From RGIG8244 sp045639325 (GTDB taxonomy: Bacteria; Verrucomicrobiota; Lentisphaeria; Victivallales; UBA1829), in contig JAZUCU010000031.1 of the NCBI GenBank assembly GCA_045639325.1, positions 1 to 64,000 on the forward strand: a stretch of 64,000 bases of DNA, read 5' to 3'. Shown piece after piece: positions 36,042 through 45,268 of the stretch. Both the position numbers and the translations under genes were made by a program. The notes below the pieces were generated by a model. The model did not search any database. It was not told where the DNA came from and was given only the letters and a program-made list of their open reading frames with translations. Positions within the stretch are counted from its first letter, which is position 1. The number at the start of each line of letters is the position of its first letter.

Positions 36042-37310
36042 ATGAATGATGATACTGTTTTATTGCAAGGCTCACCGGTAAATTGGAGAAAGAATTTACT
36101 GGTCATCTGGATGTCTCAATTTTTAGCCATGGTAGGGTTCGGATGCTGTATGCCGTTCATTCCCCTGCTCCTGAAAGAAAATCTGCATGTGGATGATGAC
36201 AGTATCCGCGGGCTTTATGTCTCCATTTATTATCTGGCTGCTATGATCAGTTTGTGTATCGCAACATCCGTCTGGGGTATGCTGGCAGACCGGTTCGGAC
36301 GGAAACTGATGCTGCTCCGTGCCAGTTATGCAGCGGCAATTTTTTATCCTCTTCTGGCATTGGCTCCCAATTTCTGGGTATTGGTCACGATCCGTTTTAT
36401 CTGTTCTTTCTTTTCCGGAACCGTCAATCCGGCACAGACACTCCTGATTTCCACCACACCAAACGAAAAACACGGATTTGTACTCGGCGTATTGAGTACC
36501 GCAACATCCGCCGGAAATATGCTCGGATATCTGCTGGGCGGTTTGATTGTTCATTATTACGGTTATACCGAAGCCTTTTTCACATGCGGTGGAATTTATC
36601 TCGCCAGTGCATTACTGGTCCATATCTTTGCAAAAGAAGATTTCAATGTCAAACTGACGAAAAAGATGCGCAGCAAATCGCCGTACAAGTTCAAGGATGT
36701 CGCAACGCCTGCCGTTATATGGCTTCTTGTCCTGTTCCTGATTCTCGGTGTCTCGAGCCGCCTTGTTCAGCCTTATATGGCAATGCTGGTGGAAAAGGTG
36801 CATCATGAATTCAAAGAAGCTGCATTCTATACCGGGATCGCCAGTGCCGCGGCATCGCTGGGCGGATTTTTCTCCGGGATCCTGATTGGATGGCTCTGTG
36901 ACCGGATGGCGCCGCGGAAACTCCTGGTGCCGCTTCTGATTTTCGGCGGGGCAATAACATTGGCTATGGCGTTGTCGTTTAACATTCAAATGCTCATTGT
37001 ATCACGATTCTTAGCAGCATTGGCAACGGGCGGAATTCATCCGGTACTCCAACTCGTATTGACCAAGATCACAAAACCGGAATTACGGGGAACCTATTTC
37101 GGATGGTCCGGCAGTCTCAGTACGGCAGGCGGTATCATCTGTTCCTTCCTGGGCGGCGGTATTGCATATTTCTCCGGCGTTCGCGGCATCTATATCGTGT
37201 CGGCATGTATGCTTTTCATCATGGTGCCCATGCTGATTCCGACATTTGCCGCCATGCGCAAGGAATATGTTGTCGACCCGGATGCAACGGCAAAAGATTT
37301 GAAACAATAA
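36042..37310 (+). CDS. MFS transporter (drug/sugar efflux type)
   Basis: 422 residues with 12 predicted membrane helices. The MFS motif A between helices 2 and 3 is GMLADRFGRK, repeated in the second half as GWLCDRMAPRK. Helix 5 carries an SAGNMLGYLLGG segment like the drug-efflux motif C. Substrate is unknown; the closest general type is the DHA1 family. GGATAT precedes the ATG. It lies 16 bp before a second transporter gene, and the two are probably co-transcribed. Confidence 0.85.
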   Translation: MNDDTVLLQGSPVNWRKNLLVIWMSQFLAMVGFGCCMPFIPLLLKENLHVDDDSIRGLYVSIYYLAAMISLCIATSVWGMLADRFGRKLMLLRASYAAAIFYPLLALAPNFWVLVTIRFICSFFSGTVNPAQTLLISTTPNEKHGFVLGVLSTATSAGNMLGYLLGGLIVHYYGYTEAFFTCGGIYLASALLVHIFAKEDFNVKLTKKMRSKSPYKFKDVATPAVIWLLVLFLILGVSSRLVQPYMAMLVEKVHHEFKEAAFYTGIASAAASLGGFFSGILIGWLCDRMAPRKLLVPLLIFGGAITLAMALSFNIQMLIVSRFLAALATGGIHPVLQLVLTKITKPELRGTYFGWSGSLSTAGGIICSFLGGGIAYFSGVRGIYIVSACMLFIMVPMLIPTFAAMRKEYVVDPDATAKDLKQ

Positions 37311-37326
37311 TTTACGGGATATCAAT

Positions 37327-38619
37327 ATGTCAGAAAATACATCATCCGCCCAACGAAAAAAATATCAACGTTATATCATTGCATCGGAATGTTGCGGAAG
37401 TATTCCCGGCGCAATGCTGACAGACAGTGCCGTGATCATATTCTTCATCACTCAGCTGGGCTCAGGCGAAAGTTTTTCTGTCATGACATCCTCCTTCCGC
37501 TTTCTGATTTCCGGACTGCTCACCATCCCCTGTGCGTATTTTGCCATGTATCTGGGATGCAGACAGGCAGTCAAATTGAGCAGTCTTACCGGCACAATTG
37601 CATTCCTTCTGCTGGCTCTTTCCCCCTTCGCTGGACCGTATAAGGGAATTTGCGCCATGGCGTGCTGCATTCTCTACTGTCTGGCTTTGACCATATACAG
37701 TCCTGCAATCTGGCCGCTGATCGACAGCACATTGGAGAAAGGCGAACGGATCGGCTTCATCGGGCGGAACCGTTTTTCCTGGATGATCTGTTCCAGCGCA
37801 TTCATTCTTTTGTGCGGATTTCTGACGGATAAGGATACGCCGTTGTGGCAGCTTCAGCTTGCCATCGGAGCAGCAGCTTTGATTGCATTCGGCAGATATA
37901 TTTTCATTGGGAGAGTTCCGGATGTGGGGCGTGTACCTGCGGGGAATTTATCTTTCGGCAAAGCCTTGAAAACGGCGGCATCCAATCTGCCGCTCTGCGG
38001 ATTTGCGTTATATCTCTTTTTCCTGTATCTCGGAGCTTATGCCTTGATTCCGGTGGGCTATATCTATCTGAAACGGGTCCTGCTTGTCCCGGCGAATGAA
38101 GTCATTATCATATCCGGACTTGCGATGGGCGGCACTATGACTGCGTATTTTCTCATCGGCAAAATCACAAAACTGCTGTCGCCGGGCAGAATCATCCCGC
38201 TGGTACATGGAATCCTTCTGCTCAACGCCGGAATCCTTTTCCTGCTGCCTTCTGCATGGAAATGTACGCCATACATCATCGGCGCCGTTCTGGTGATTAC
38301 AAGTATGACAATTGCCGTATCATCCGCCATTACTGCGGGGGAAATTCTGGCATTGGCACGCCCGGATAATAAATTGATGGCAGTCGCATTCGGCAATACG
38401 ATTTATCAAATCGGCATGGGCGGCGGCAGATTCATGGCAAGTCTTCTTCTGGGATGCGGAGCATTGTGTTCCAGTTGGACGCTGTGGGGCATGACGCTCT
38501 CCAATTGTCAATCCCTGTTTCTGGTCTCGCTGATTATTCTGTTTTTTGCCCTGCCGCTTCTGCTGCTTGTCCCCTCCCTGATCAAGGAACGGGATTATTA
38601 TTACGAAAACGTGAAATAA
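37327..38619 (+). CDS. MFS-like transporter, divergent
   Basis: 430 residues and about 12 hydrophobic helices (FLISGLLTIPCAYFAMYLG, LLALSPFAG, ILLVSLIILFFALPLLLLVP-type segments) in the MFS arrangement. A motif A remnant appears as CRQAVKLSSLTG; RFSWMICSSAFILLCGF suits helix 5. Similar putative permeases are found in PVC genomes next to sugar-acting enzymes. GGGATATC precedes the ATG. It ends 16 bp from the convergent GHL10 gene. Confidence 0.72.
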   Translation: MSENTSSAQRKKYQRYIIASECCGSIPGAMLTDSAVIIFFITQLGSGESFSVMTSSFRFLISGLLTIPCAYFAMYLGCRQAVKLSSLTGTIAFLLLALSPFAGPYKGICAMACCILYCLALTIYSPAIWPLIDSTLEKGERIGFIGRNRFSWMICSSAFILLCGFLTDKDTPLWQLQLAIGAAALIAFGRYIFIGRVPDVGRVPAGNLSFGKALKTAASNLPLCGFALYLFFLYLGAYALIPVGYIYLKRVLLVPANEVIIISGLAMGGTMTAYFLIGKITKLLSPGRIIPLVHGILLLNAGILFLLPSAWKCTPYIIGAVLVITSMTIAVSSAITAGEILALARPDNKLMAVAFGNTIYQIGMGGGRFMASLLLGCGALCSSWTLWGMTLSNCQSLFLVSLIILFFALPLLLLVPSLIKERDYYYENVK

Positions 38620-38634
38620 TCAAGCGCTACAGAA

Positions 38635-40002
38635 TCACGGATAATATTTTCCGACCCAATAAGTTTCAAATACCGTTTTCAACATGTTCCGGCGAGCGGT
38701 CGGCGGTGACTGGAACATGCTCCGGCTGGAGAAGAAAGAAACGCCTTTGACTTCCGGAAATTTCTGGATGTATAAAAGCTGATTCAGCAATTCATCACTG
38801 CGCAGACAATCGGCAGATTCCCCCATGCGGTAGGCTCCTATGCCGATATACAATGCCACACGGGTGCCGCGCACATTATTCACCCACCAATCCACCACAG
38901 AAGCATAAGATGCCGCCGGATTGGAAAAGCCCCAATAGACTTGCGGTGTAATATAATCCACCCAGCCATTTTGTACCCATTTACGGGTATCGGCGTATAA
39001 TTCAAAGTAGGATTGATGTCCCTTTGTTTCGGAACCGTAAGGCGAAGTCTCCAATTTCAGCCACTTCGCCAAAGCATCCGGTGCCTGCGGTTTCGGACGC
39101 GGCTTATTCGCCCAGATGCCAAAGGGGCTGACTCCAAACTGAATATTGGTTTTATTCATTGTGTTATAACGCCGGATAAGCAGCACAATAGATTGCACCA
39201 GTCGATCCGTACTGTAACGGCGGAAATCGGCAATGGTCATACCCGGTTTGCCATAAGTCAGGAATGATTTCACATCCTGATTCTGCATCGGTTCGTAAGG
39301 ATAAAAATAATCATCGATGTGGATGGCATCCGGTTTATAACGGAGAAGTTCCTGAATGGAATTCAGCAGGTACAGCAGCACATCCGGTTCGCCGGGATTC
39401 AGGAACAACATATTGCCTCCGGAGCTTAAGGGAACAGAAAGGACTTTATCTGGATTCTTCGCCGCGTAATTGGATGGGTGGAGCGTCCGCAGATATGCTT
39501 CTTTTGTCAGTTTTGTACGGTTGGTAACGCGATAGGGATTCAACCAGGCATGAAACGCCAATCCATTCCGCCGGGCTTCCGCGATCATGAACGCCAACGG
39601 GTCAAAATCTTTTTCCAACGCATAGCCTTCCACGCCGGAAAGGTAGCGTGACCAGGGGCTGAACCGGGAGGGATAAAAGGCATCGTTGCAGGGGCGCACC
39701 TGGAATATCACGGCATTGAAACCGGCAAGAGCGGCTTTGCGGACCAGACGGGTATAGGCATTCCGGAATTCGACCGCCGTTTTACAGCAGGGAAAATCCA
39801 GATTGGCAACGGTAGAAACCCAGAAGCCGCGGAATTCCTTCTTCCGGACAAATTTTTGAGGAATCCAAACTTTCCGCTGCGGGGAAAGAAAGGAATAAGG
39901 CACCGGGTTGCGCCCCGAAGAATCCATCAGGATACGGGACTGCCCGAAGCATGTAAAAGTAAGGAAAAAGACCAGCAGGAAATACAGAACACGCCCTGCC
40001 AT
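38635..40002 (-). CDS. Secreted GHL10-type (family 10-like) glycoside hydrolase
   Basis: 455 residues. The signal peptide starts MAGRVLYFLLVFFLTF and is cut near CFGQ. The catalytic domain reads REFRGFWVSTVANLDFP, GFNAVIFQVRPCNDAFYPS, AFHAWLNPYRV and DAIHIDDYFYPY, all signatures of the GHL10 (formerly DUF187) family, which includes peptidoglycan-strand hydrolases of the DigH type. It may trim denuded glycan strands, consistent with mreB next door. A GTG at 40008 would overlap the tsaB stop; the ATG at 40002, with GGA 8 nt upstream, is better. Confidence 0.86.
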   Translation of the reverse strand: MAGRVLYFLLVFFLTFTCFGQSRILMDSSGRNPVPYSFLSPQRKVWIPQKFVRKKEFRGFWVSTVANLDFPCCKTAVEFRNAYTRLVRKAALAGFNAVIFQVRPCNDAFYPSRFSPWSRYLSGVEGYALEKDFDPLAFMIAEARRNGLAFHAWLNPYRVTNRTKLTKEAYLRTLHPSNYAAKNPDKVLSVPLSSGGNMLFLNPGEPDVLLYLLNSIQELLRYKPDAIHIDDYFYPYEPMQNQDVKSFLTYGKPGMTIADFRRYSTDRLVQSIVLLIRRYNTMNKTNIQFGVSPFGIWANKPRPKPQAPDALAKWLKLETSPYGSETKGHQSYFELYADTRKWVQNGWVDYITPQVYWGFSNPAASYASVVDWWVNNVRGTRVALYIGIGAYRMGESADCLRSDELLNQLLYIQKFPEVKGVSFFSSRSMFQSPPTARRNMLKTVFETYWVGKYYP

Positions 40003-40004
40003 GA

Positions 40005-40688
40005 TCACAATCCGGTGCGGACTTCAGCCGGCGGGACAAACACCGCAGGCCGCAGATAAGTCAGATCGGTCATGGGACGGGAAAAATCATCTTTCCGCCA
40101 GGATGCCAGATAAGCGGCATAGAGACGTTCTGCAAAATAAATCAGGTTCACAGAAAGGGGACAGAGGGCACGGATTGCTTCTTTATCCACCTGCAATGCC
40201 GCAAAATCACGGTAAGAGGAACGCAATTTTGCCAGATCGGATTCGTTGCGGACGACAGTCTGGAAACCATCTTCCACAAATTCCCCGTCTTCCGCCACTT
40301 TCAAGCCGAAACCGAGGAGTTCACCTTTTCTGCCGTCATACAACACCATCACGGGGTCCGACGGAGTGAATACCGTTCTGCCCAATGCAACGGCGGAAGA
40401 AACGCCGCGCGTACGGATATGATCTTTACGGAAAGCCAAACCGCTGACAAAAGAAGATGCGATACGCAAGCCGGTAAAGGAACCGGGCCCTGCGCCCACA
40501 CTCCAGGAGGTAATATCATCAAAGGTGAGATCGAATTCCAGGAGAATATCGCTCATCAACGCAGGCAGGCCGGAAGCATTGCGTGCGGGAAGAGGAATTT
40601 CACGGTCAAAAAGTACACAATCATCCGCCAGCACGGCAAAGGATGCGCTGGAGGAACCGAAATCAAAACCGGCTGAATAACACGTCAT
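40005..40688 (-). CDS. tsaB: tRNA threonylcarbamoyladenosine biosynthesis protein TsaB
   Basis: 227 residues of the ASKHA fold. The diagnostic segment VGAGPGSFTGLRIA is present, with the N-terminal strand AGFDFGSSSASFAVL. TsaB partners TsaD and TsaE to make t6A37 in ANN-decoding tRNAs; those genes are not in this window. AGGAAA lies 9 nt before the ATG at 40688. A TTG further upstream (40709) would overlap mreB and is less likely. The gene begins 17 bp after mreB and ends 2 bp before the GHL10 start. Confidence 0.9.
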   Translation of the reverse strand: MTCYSAGFDFGSSSASFAVLADDCVLFDREIPLPARNASGLPALMSDILLEFDLTFDDITSWSVGAGPGSFTGLRIASSFVSGLAFRKDHIRTRGVSSAVALGRTVFTPSDPVMVLYDGRKGELLGFGLKVAEDGEFVEDGFQTVVRNESDLAKLRSSYRDFAALQVDKEAIRALCPLSVNLIYFAERLYAAYLASWRKDDFSRPMTDLTYLRPAVFVPPAEVRTGL

Positions 40689-40705
40689 AATCCGATGTTT
40701 CCTGA

Positions 40706-41749
40706 TCAAATGGGAGCAAGACTGCGGGACATGGAATCCATTTCCTGCAGGACAATACCGGTACCGGTCGCAACCGCCTTCAACGGGTCATCCGCCACAT
40801 TAACGGGGATCCCCATTTCTTCCGCAATCAGATTGTTGAGACCGCGGAGGAGAGAACCACCGCCGGCAAGCATGATACCCTGGTCATAAAGGTCACCGGA
40901 GAGTTCCGGCGGGCAACGTTCCAGCGTACTGCGGACTGCTTCCACAATATTGGTAATGGGATCTTCCAGAGCTTTTCTGATTTCATCGGAAGAAATACGA
41001 ATATTTTTCGGCATACCGGAAACCAGGTCGTGACCTTTCACGTCCATGCTCATTTCTTCATCAAAGACCTTATAAGCAGAACCGATTTCGATTTTGATAC
41101 GTTCTGCTGTGGGTTCCCCGATCTGAAGACCGTATGCGCGCTTCATGTGATGCACAATCGCCTGATTCATTTCGTCACCACCGACACGGCAGCTTTTCGC
41201 TTCCACAATACCGCCCAGGGAGATAACAGCAACTTCGGTCGTACCGCCGCCGATGTCAACAATCATATTTCCACGGGGTTCGATAACCGGCAAACCGACA
41301 CCGATCGCAGCCGCCATCGGTTCTTCAATCAGGAAGACTTCACGGGCACCGGCACGTTCCGCACTGTCTTTCACCGCACGGGTTTCCACTTCGGTAATGC
41401 CGGAGGGAACAGCAACGAGAACGCGGGGTTTGATCAGGCGGCGGCGGGGTGACATCATCGTACGGGCTTTGGCAATAAAGTAACGGAGCATCTCCTCTGT
41501 CACTTCAAAGTCAGCAATAACCCCGGCTTTCATCGGGCGTGTTGCACGGATATTTACAGGACAGCGGCCAAGCATGTTATAGGCTTCCTGACCGACAGCG
41601 ATAATCGCTTTTGTATTGTTATCAAGCGCAACAACGGACGGTTCAGACAGCACAATACCCTCGTCTTTAACGAAGACGAGACAGTTGGCGGTCCCAAGGT
41701 CTATACCAATGTCGCACGAAAAGAATTTAGCCAACTTCTGATGTACCAT
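40706..41749 (-). CDS. mreB: Rod shape-determining protein MreB
   Basis: 347 residues, full length. The actin-fold phosphate loops are GIDLGTANCLV and IVDIGGGTTEVAVISLGG, with VAVPSGITEVE and MLAGGGSLLRGL typical of MreB. It forms membrane-bound filaments that place the elongasome, implying a rod-shaped or at least elongated cell. No mreC, mreD, pbp2 or rodA follows; instead tsaB and a GHL10 hydrolase are downstream. A possible N-terminal amphipathic anchor lies in KLAKFFS. Confidence 0.96.
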   Translation of the reverse strand: MVHQKLAKFFSCDIGIDLGTANCLVFVKDEGIVLSEPSVVALDNNTKAIIAVGQEAYNMLGRCPVNIRATRPMKAGVIADFEVTEEMLRYFIAKARTMMSPRRRLIKPRVLVAVPSGITEVETRAVKDSAERAGAREVFLIEEPMAAAIGVGLPVIEPRGNMIVDIGGGTTEVAVISLGGIVEAKSCRVGGDEMNQAIVHHMKRAYGLQIGEPTAERIKIEIGSAYKVFDEEMSMDVKGHDLVSGMPKNIRISSDEIRKALEDPITNIVEAVRSTLERCPPELSGDLYDQGIMLAGGGSLLRGLNNLIAEEMGIPVNVADDPLKAVATGTGIVLQEMDSMSRSLAPI

Positions 41750-41916
41750 TTTTCACTCCAATGATTTTGATGTCACCCGGAATAGATTTAACCATAATAC
41801 GGCAAAAATGCCTCAATATGGTAATTTAACGCCTTTTTCTCAGATGTAAAGCAGAAAACTGCACTTTTTTCAAAAAAAATTGAAAAAAACAGTTCTGCTT
41901 TACAGAAATAACACCA

Positions 41917-43185
41917 TCAGCCTTTCAGGTGTTCGGGTACGGTTGTGTGACGAACCATATCTTCAAACGTTTCACGGGCACGGATCAGATCGGCCTGTCC
42001 ATCGTGTACAAGCACTTCCGCCGCACGGAGACGTCCGTTATACTGATAGCTCATGCCGAAACCGTATGCACCGGCATTTTCCACCACAACCAGGTCGCCT
42101 TCCTGAATGTCAGCAGGCAACTGACGGTCTTTCACCCAGAAGTCAGTATTTTCACAGAGCTGTCCGCAGAGACCCAACGCTGCACGGTCATGGGATTCCT
42201 TGCCATCCACGTAGATATGGTGGTAGGAACCGTACATGGCAGGACGGCAGAGGACGTTCATACCGATGTCAGTACCGATGATCTTCTTGTAGGATTCTTT
42301 GATGGAGTGAACAGTACCGATGAGGTAACCTGCATTACCGACGAAGTAACGGGCAGGTTCCATTTTCAGCTGCGGGGGCTTCAAGCCGTATTCTGCAGAT
42401 TTAGTACGGAACATTTCCGCAGTCTTCATGGCAGCGCGTTCCAGATCCAAACCTTCTTCGCCGACCTGGTAAGGAATACCGAGACCGCCGCCCAGGTCGA
42501 TGAATTCAAAGTCGATACCCAGTTCTTTACCGGTCTGACCGATGATATCCATCAGCAAGCCGGTCACGAAGGGGAAGTAATCGGCATCGGTGATGCAGGA
42601 ACCGGTCATCATGTGAGCGCCGAAACGTTTGATACCGGCAGCTTTGGCCTGACGGTATGCTTCTGTGACCTGAGAGGGATGAAGACCGAATTTTGCATTG
42701 GGGCCGGCATTGGTTACGTATTCACCGACGTTACTCTTACCGTAACCGGGGTTGACGCGGAAAGAAATCATTTCGGGAGTGCCGAACTTCAACAGTCTGG
42801 GGAGAATGGAAATATCATCCAGGTTGAAGATCACGCCGCTTTCCAAACCCTGACGGATATCGTCATCGGAAAGGAAGTTACCGCTGAACATCACTTTTTC
42901 ACCGGTGAGGCCGACGCTCTTGGCGAGGAGGATTTCGTTCACGCTGGCGCAGTCTGCACCGGCGCCTTCCTGACGCATGATATTGACGATGGCAGGATTG
43001 TTGCAGCATTTCACTGCATAGAACATTTCGAAGTCGGGATAGTATTTTGTGAAAGTCTGATAGACCCGGCGGTAGTTGTCACGGATCTTGGCTTCGTCAT
43101 AGACGTACAGAGGGGTACCGAAACGCTGAGCCAGCTCGGCAACGGGAATACCGCCGACGGAAATTTTGTCATTGTCAATCTTCAT
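41917..43185 (-). CDS. lysA: Diaminopimelate decarboxylase
   Basis: 422 residues, fold-type III PLP enzyme that turns meso-diaminopimelate into lysine. The PLP Lys is in FYAVKCCNN, the glycine-rich phosphate site is DLGGGLGIPY, and the partner active-site region ENAGAYGFGMSYQYN is as expected. The usual H-x-H-I-G-S element reads GAHMMTGSCI, so the second His position is Met. The substrate-binding RPAMYGSYHH is conserved. GGAG lies 5 nt before the ATG at 43185. A longer frame exists upstream but lacks support. A short hairpin (TTCTG/CAGAA) with Ts follows the stop. Confidence 0.92.
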   Translation of the reverse strand: MKIDNDKISVGGIPVAELAQRFGTPLYVYDEAKIRDNYRRVYQTFTKYYPDFEMFYAVKCCNNPAIVNIMRQEGAGADCASVNEILLAKSVGLTGEKVMFSGNFLSDDDIRQGLESGVIFNLDDISILPRLLKFGTPEMISFRVNPGYGKSNVGEYVTNAGPNAKFGLHPSQVTEAYRQAKAAGIKRFGAHMMTGSCITDADYFPFVTGLLMDIIGQTGKELGIDFEFIDLGGGLGIPYQVGEEGLDLERAAMKTAEMFRTKSAEYGLKPPQLKMEPARYFVGNAGYLIGTVHSIKESYKKIIGTDIGMNVLCRPAMYGSYHHIYVDGKESHDRAALGLCGQLCENTDFWVKDRQLPADIQEGDLVVVENAGAYGFGMSYQYNGRLRAAEVLVHDGQADLIRARETFEDMVRHTTVPEHLKG

Positions 43186-43338
43186 TTTTGCTCCATAGAT
43201 TGTTGTTGATGATTGATAGAAATAAAACATTATCCCTATAATTTGCCACAAAAGGGTATTTTTTCAACATAAAAAACGAAATTTTTTCATTTTTTTATCA
43301 TTTTTCAAGAAAAAAGAAGATTTTTTCCTGTCAAACAC

Positions 43339-43367
43339 TTGCCTTTTGCCAATACCGGTGTTATATT
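43339..43367 (+). promoter_or_regulatory. Promoter of the TxKL-repeat protein gene
   Basis: TTGCCT at 43339-43344, a 17-bp spacer and TATATT at 43362-43367. Confidence 0.6.
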
Positions 43368-43413
43368 TCCCCGAATAAACTTTGTATAACTCTTTGCAGG
43401 AAGGATTATCATT

Positions 43414-45168
43414 ATGGCGGAACAGACACCAAATCCGGCTCCCGGAACCGGAACCGTGAAAATTTCGAAGATTAAATTGGACCCGGCGCGTGAGCTGATG
43501 AATCAGGCAGCAAGCCAGATTCCCGTAGCACCCCACAGACAAAGCATGACTCCCTCAGCCGGAACCATCTCCGCAGTGGAACAGAAAACAATCGCACCCC
43601 CGGTTGGAGCAACAAAACTTACGCTGAAACTGAAATCCGATGCTCCCCAGGCCGCCGCTCCCGCTGCTGCACCTGCACCTGCCGCCGCTGAAACTCCGGC
43701 TCCGCAGAAACTTGATACAACAACGATGCGGTTGAAAATCCGCAGACAGCCCGCCGTTCCCGCTGCCATGCCTTCCGCCCCGGCAACAACGTCCAATCCG
43801 GCTCCCGCAGCGGATGCGCCGGCTGCCGGTGTTTCTCCGCTGAAGTTGAAACCGCTTTCCACTTCCAGCTCCATCCCGGTTACAACAGCTGCAACTCCGG
43901 CTCCTGCGGCCGCACCCGCTGCTGCTGCTGAAACTCCGGCGCCCGCGGTCACAAAACGCCCCACCGTTGCAATTCCTGCAGCAACCGTGGATGCCTTTGC
44001 CGCCGCACCCACAATTAAAGTGACAGAAGCAACTCCTGCGCCGGCTCCGATTCCTGCTCCCGCCACCGCAAAAGAAGCTTCGGATGATGCAACGGTTAAA
44101 ATTGCCCGTCCTTCCCGTTCTGTTCCGCTTGGAACTCCCGGCTCTCTGATTCCCAATGTATCCGCCGGACAGGAAACTGCAGCAGCAGATACACCCGCCG
44201 CTGGAAAAACAATCAAATTGACTGCCGCAATGAAACCCTTGCAGACACAGACCGCAACGTCCCCTGTGCCGAAAGTCAAACCGATCCCCCAACCGATCGC
44301 CGTCACACCCGCACCGACTGCTGCTCCCGCTGCAGAAACGGCAGAAGCACCTCAGGCTGCAAAAACGATTAAGCTGACTGCAGCAATGAAGCCCCAGTTG
44401 ACACAGACGGCAACAACACCCGTACCGAAAGTCAAACCGATTCCCGTTCCGCCGACAACCGCTCCGGGCCGTGACCCCATCGCTGCAAAAACGATTAAGC
44501 TGACTGCCGCAGTCAAACCGCAGATGACGCAAACTGCTACGGAACCCGTACCGAAAGTCACGAACATTCAGAGCATTGCATCTGCGCCGACCGTTGTCGA
44601 AAAAGCACCGGAACCGCAGCCTGCAGCACAACCTGCACCGTCTGCCCCCACGATCAAATTGACAGCACCGGTAACCGAAGCGGCAAACAACGCTGTTTCC
44701 ACCAATACCGTGAAACTTTCTCCGCCGAAACTTTCGACATTGAAAAAGCCGGAAGTCGCTCCGCAGCCGGTTGAGCCATCCGCACCGACTGTTGTCGAAA
44801 AAGTGCCGGAAGTTCCGCCGACATCGGCAGAACCGGTTACACCGACCGCATTGGAATTCGAAGAACAGGAAGAAACACCGGCGAAAAAAGGCTTCGATCT
44901 GAAGTCCAAGCTGTCCTTCCTGAAACCGAAAGCTGCACCGGAAGAAGAAACGGCCGAAGAACCGATTGCAGAAGAAATGACAGAAACAGAAATTGCCGCA
45001 CCGGCAGGCAAAGCGGAACCGGGTGTTGCCTTCCTGCTTGTCTCCATTGTGGCAATGCTGGCATTGATTTTCTGTCTTTTTGTTATGACAGTACAATATT
45101 TAAATATGTATGAAGGAAAGAATATTAAAGTTCCCGGCTGGGAAGAACTTTCCGGAGTAAAGAAATAA
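43414..45168 (+). CDS. Ala/Pro-rich tail-anchored protein with TxKL repeats
   Basis: 584 residues, no family recognised. Residues 1-~535 are low-complexity, Ala/Pro/Thr-rich and probably disordered. Through them runs a recurring short motif T-[IVM]-[KR]-[LIV]: TVKISKIKL, TMRLKI, TVKIARP, three copies of KTIKLTAAMKP or KTIKLTAAVKP, TIKLTAP and TVKLSP. Two copies of APTVVEK also occur. Before the end there is an acidic stretch (EEETAEEPIAEEMTETE), then one hydrophobic helix (FLLVSIVAMLALIFCLFVM) and ~20 residues. This topology suggests a C-terminally anchored inner-membrane protein with a cytoplasmic tail. AGGAAGG precedes the ATG. Confidence 0.7.
   Translation: MAEQTPNPAPGTGTVKISKIKLDPARELMNQAASQIPVAPHRQSMTPSAGTISAVEQKTIAPPVGATKLTLKLKSDAPQAAAPAAAPAPAAAETPAPQKLDTTTMRLKIRRQPAVPAAMPSAPATTSNPAPAADAPAAGVSPLKLKPLSTSSSIPVTTAATPAPAAAPAAAAETPAPAVTKRPTVAIPAATVDAFAAAPTIKVTEATPAPAPIPAPATAKEASDDATVKIARPSRSVPLGTPGSLIPNVSAGQETAAADTPAAGKTIKLTAAMKPLQTQTATSPVPKVKPIPQPIAVTPAPTAAPAAETAEAPQAAKTIKLTAAMKPQLTQTATTPVPKVKPIPVPPTTAPGRDPIAAKTIKLTAAVKPQMTQTATEPVPKVTNIQSIASAPTVVEKAPEPQPAAQPAPSAPTIKLTAPVTEAANNAVSTNTVKLSPPKLSTLKKPEVAPQPVEPSAPTVVEKVPEVPPTSAEPVTPTALEFEEQEETPAKKGFDLKSKLSFLKPKAAPEEETAEEPIAEEMTETEIAAPAGKAEPGVAFLLVSIVAMLALIFCLFVMTVQYLNMYEGKNIKVPGWEELSGVKK
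44209..44560 (+). repeat. Three imperfect ~100-150-bp repeats coding KTIKLTAA...TQTAT...PVPKV
   Basis: Starting near 44209, 44365 and 44491, three blocks encode KTIKLTAA, then TQTAT, then PVPKV. They are separated by variable Ala/Pro spacers. Confidence 0.75.
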
Positions 45169-45175
45169 GTTTTCA

Positions 45176-45206
45176 CGGAAAGCAGATTTGTATTTTCTGT
45201 TTTCCG
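45176..45206. promoter_or_regulatory. 11-bp inverted repeat enclosing the -35 box of the etf operon
   Basis: CGGAAAGCAGA (45176-45186) pairs with TCTGTTTTCCG (45196-45206), with one G-T wobble, around a 9-bp centre that contains the -35 hexamer. No T run follows, so it is a poor terminator for the gene before it. As DNA it is placed like a repressor operator. Confidence 0.45.
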
Positions 45207-45215
45207 GTGTATATT
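45188..45215 (+). promoter_or_regulatory. Promoter of the etfB-etfA-acd operon
   Basis: TTGTAT at 45188-45193, a 16-bp spacer and TATATT at 45210-45215. Confidence 0.55.
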
Positions 45216-45268
45216 ATTTAGATATAATTTTCGGTATATAAACCACAAACGAGCTAAAGGAGTAACTA

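Noticed and set aside
41849..41872. Small GCAG/CTGC hairpin with a T run between lysA and mreB on the plus strand
   Set aside because: The stem is only 4 bp and no plus-strand gene ends there.
43555..45096. Long minus-strand frame rich in Cys, Arg and Gly opposite the TxKL-repeat gene
   Set aside because: Its composition is simply the complement of the Ala/Pro codons. The plus-strand frame has the promoter, ribosome site and membrane helix.
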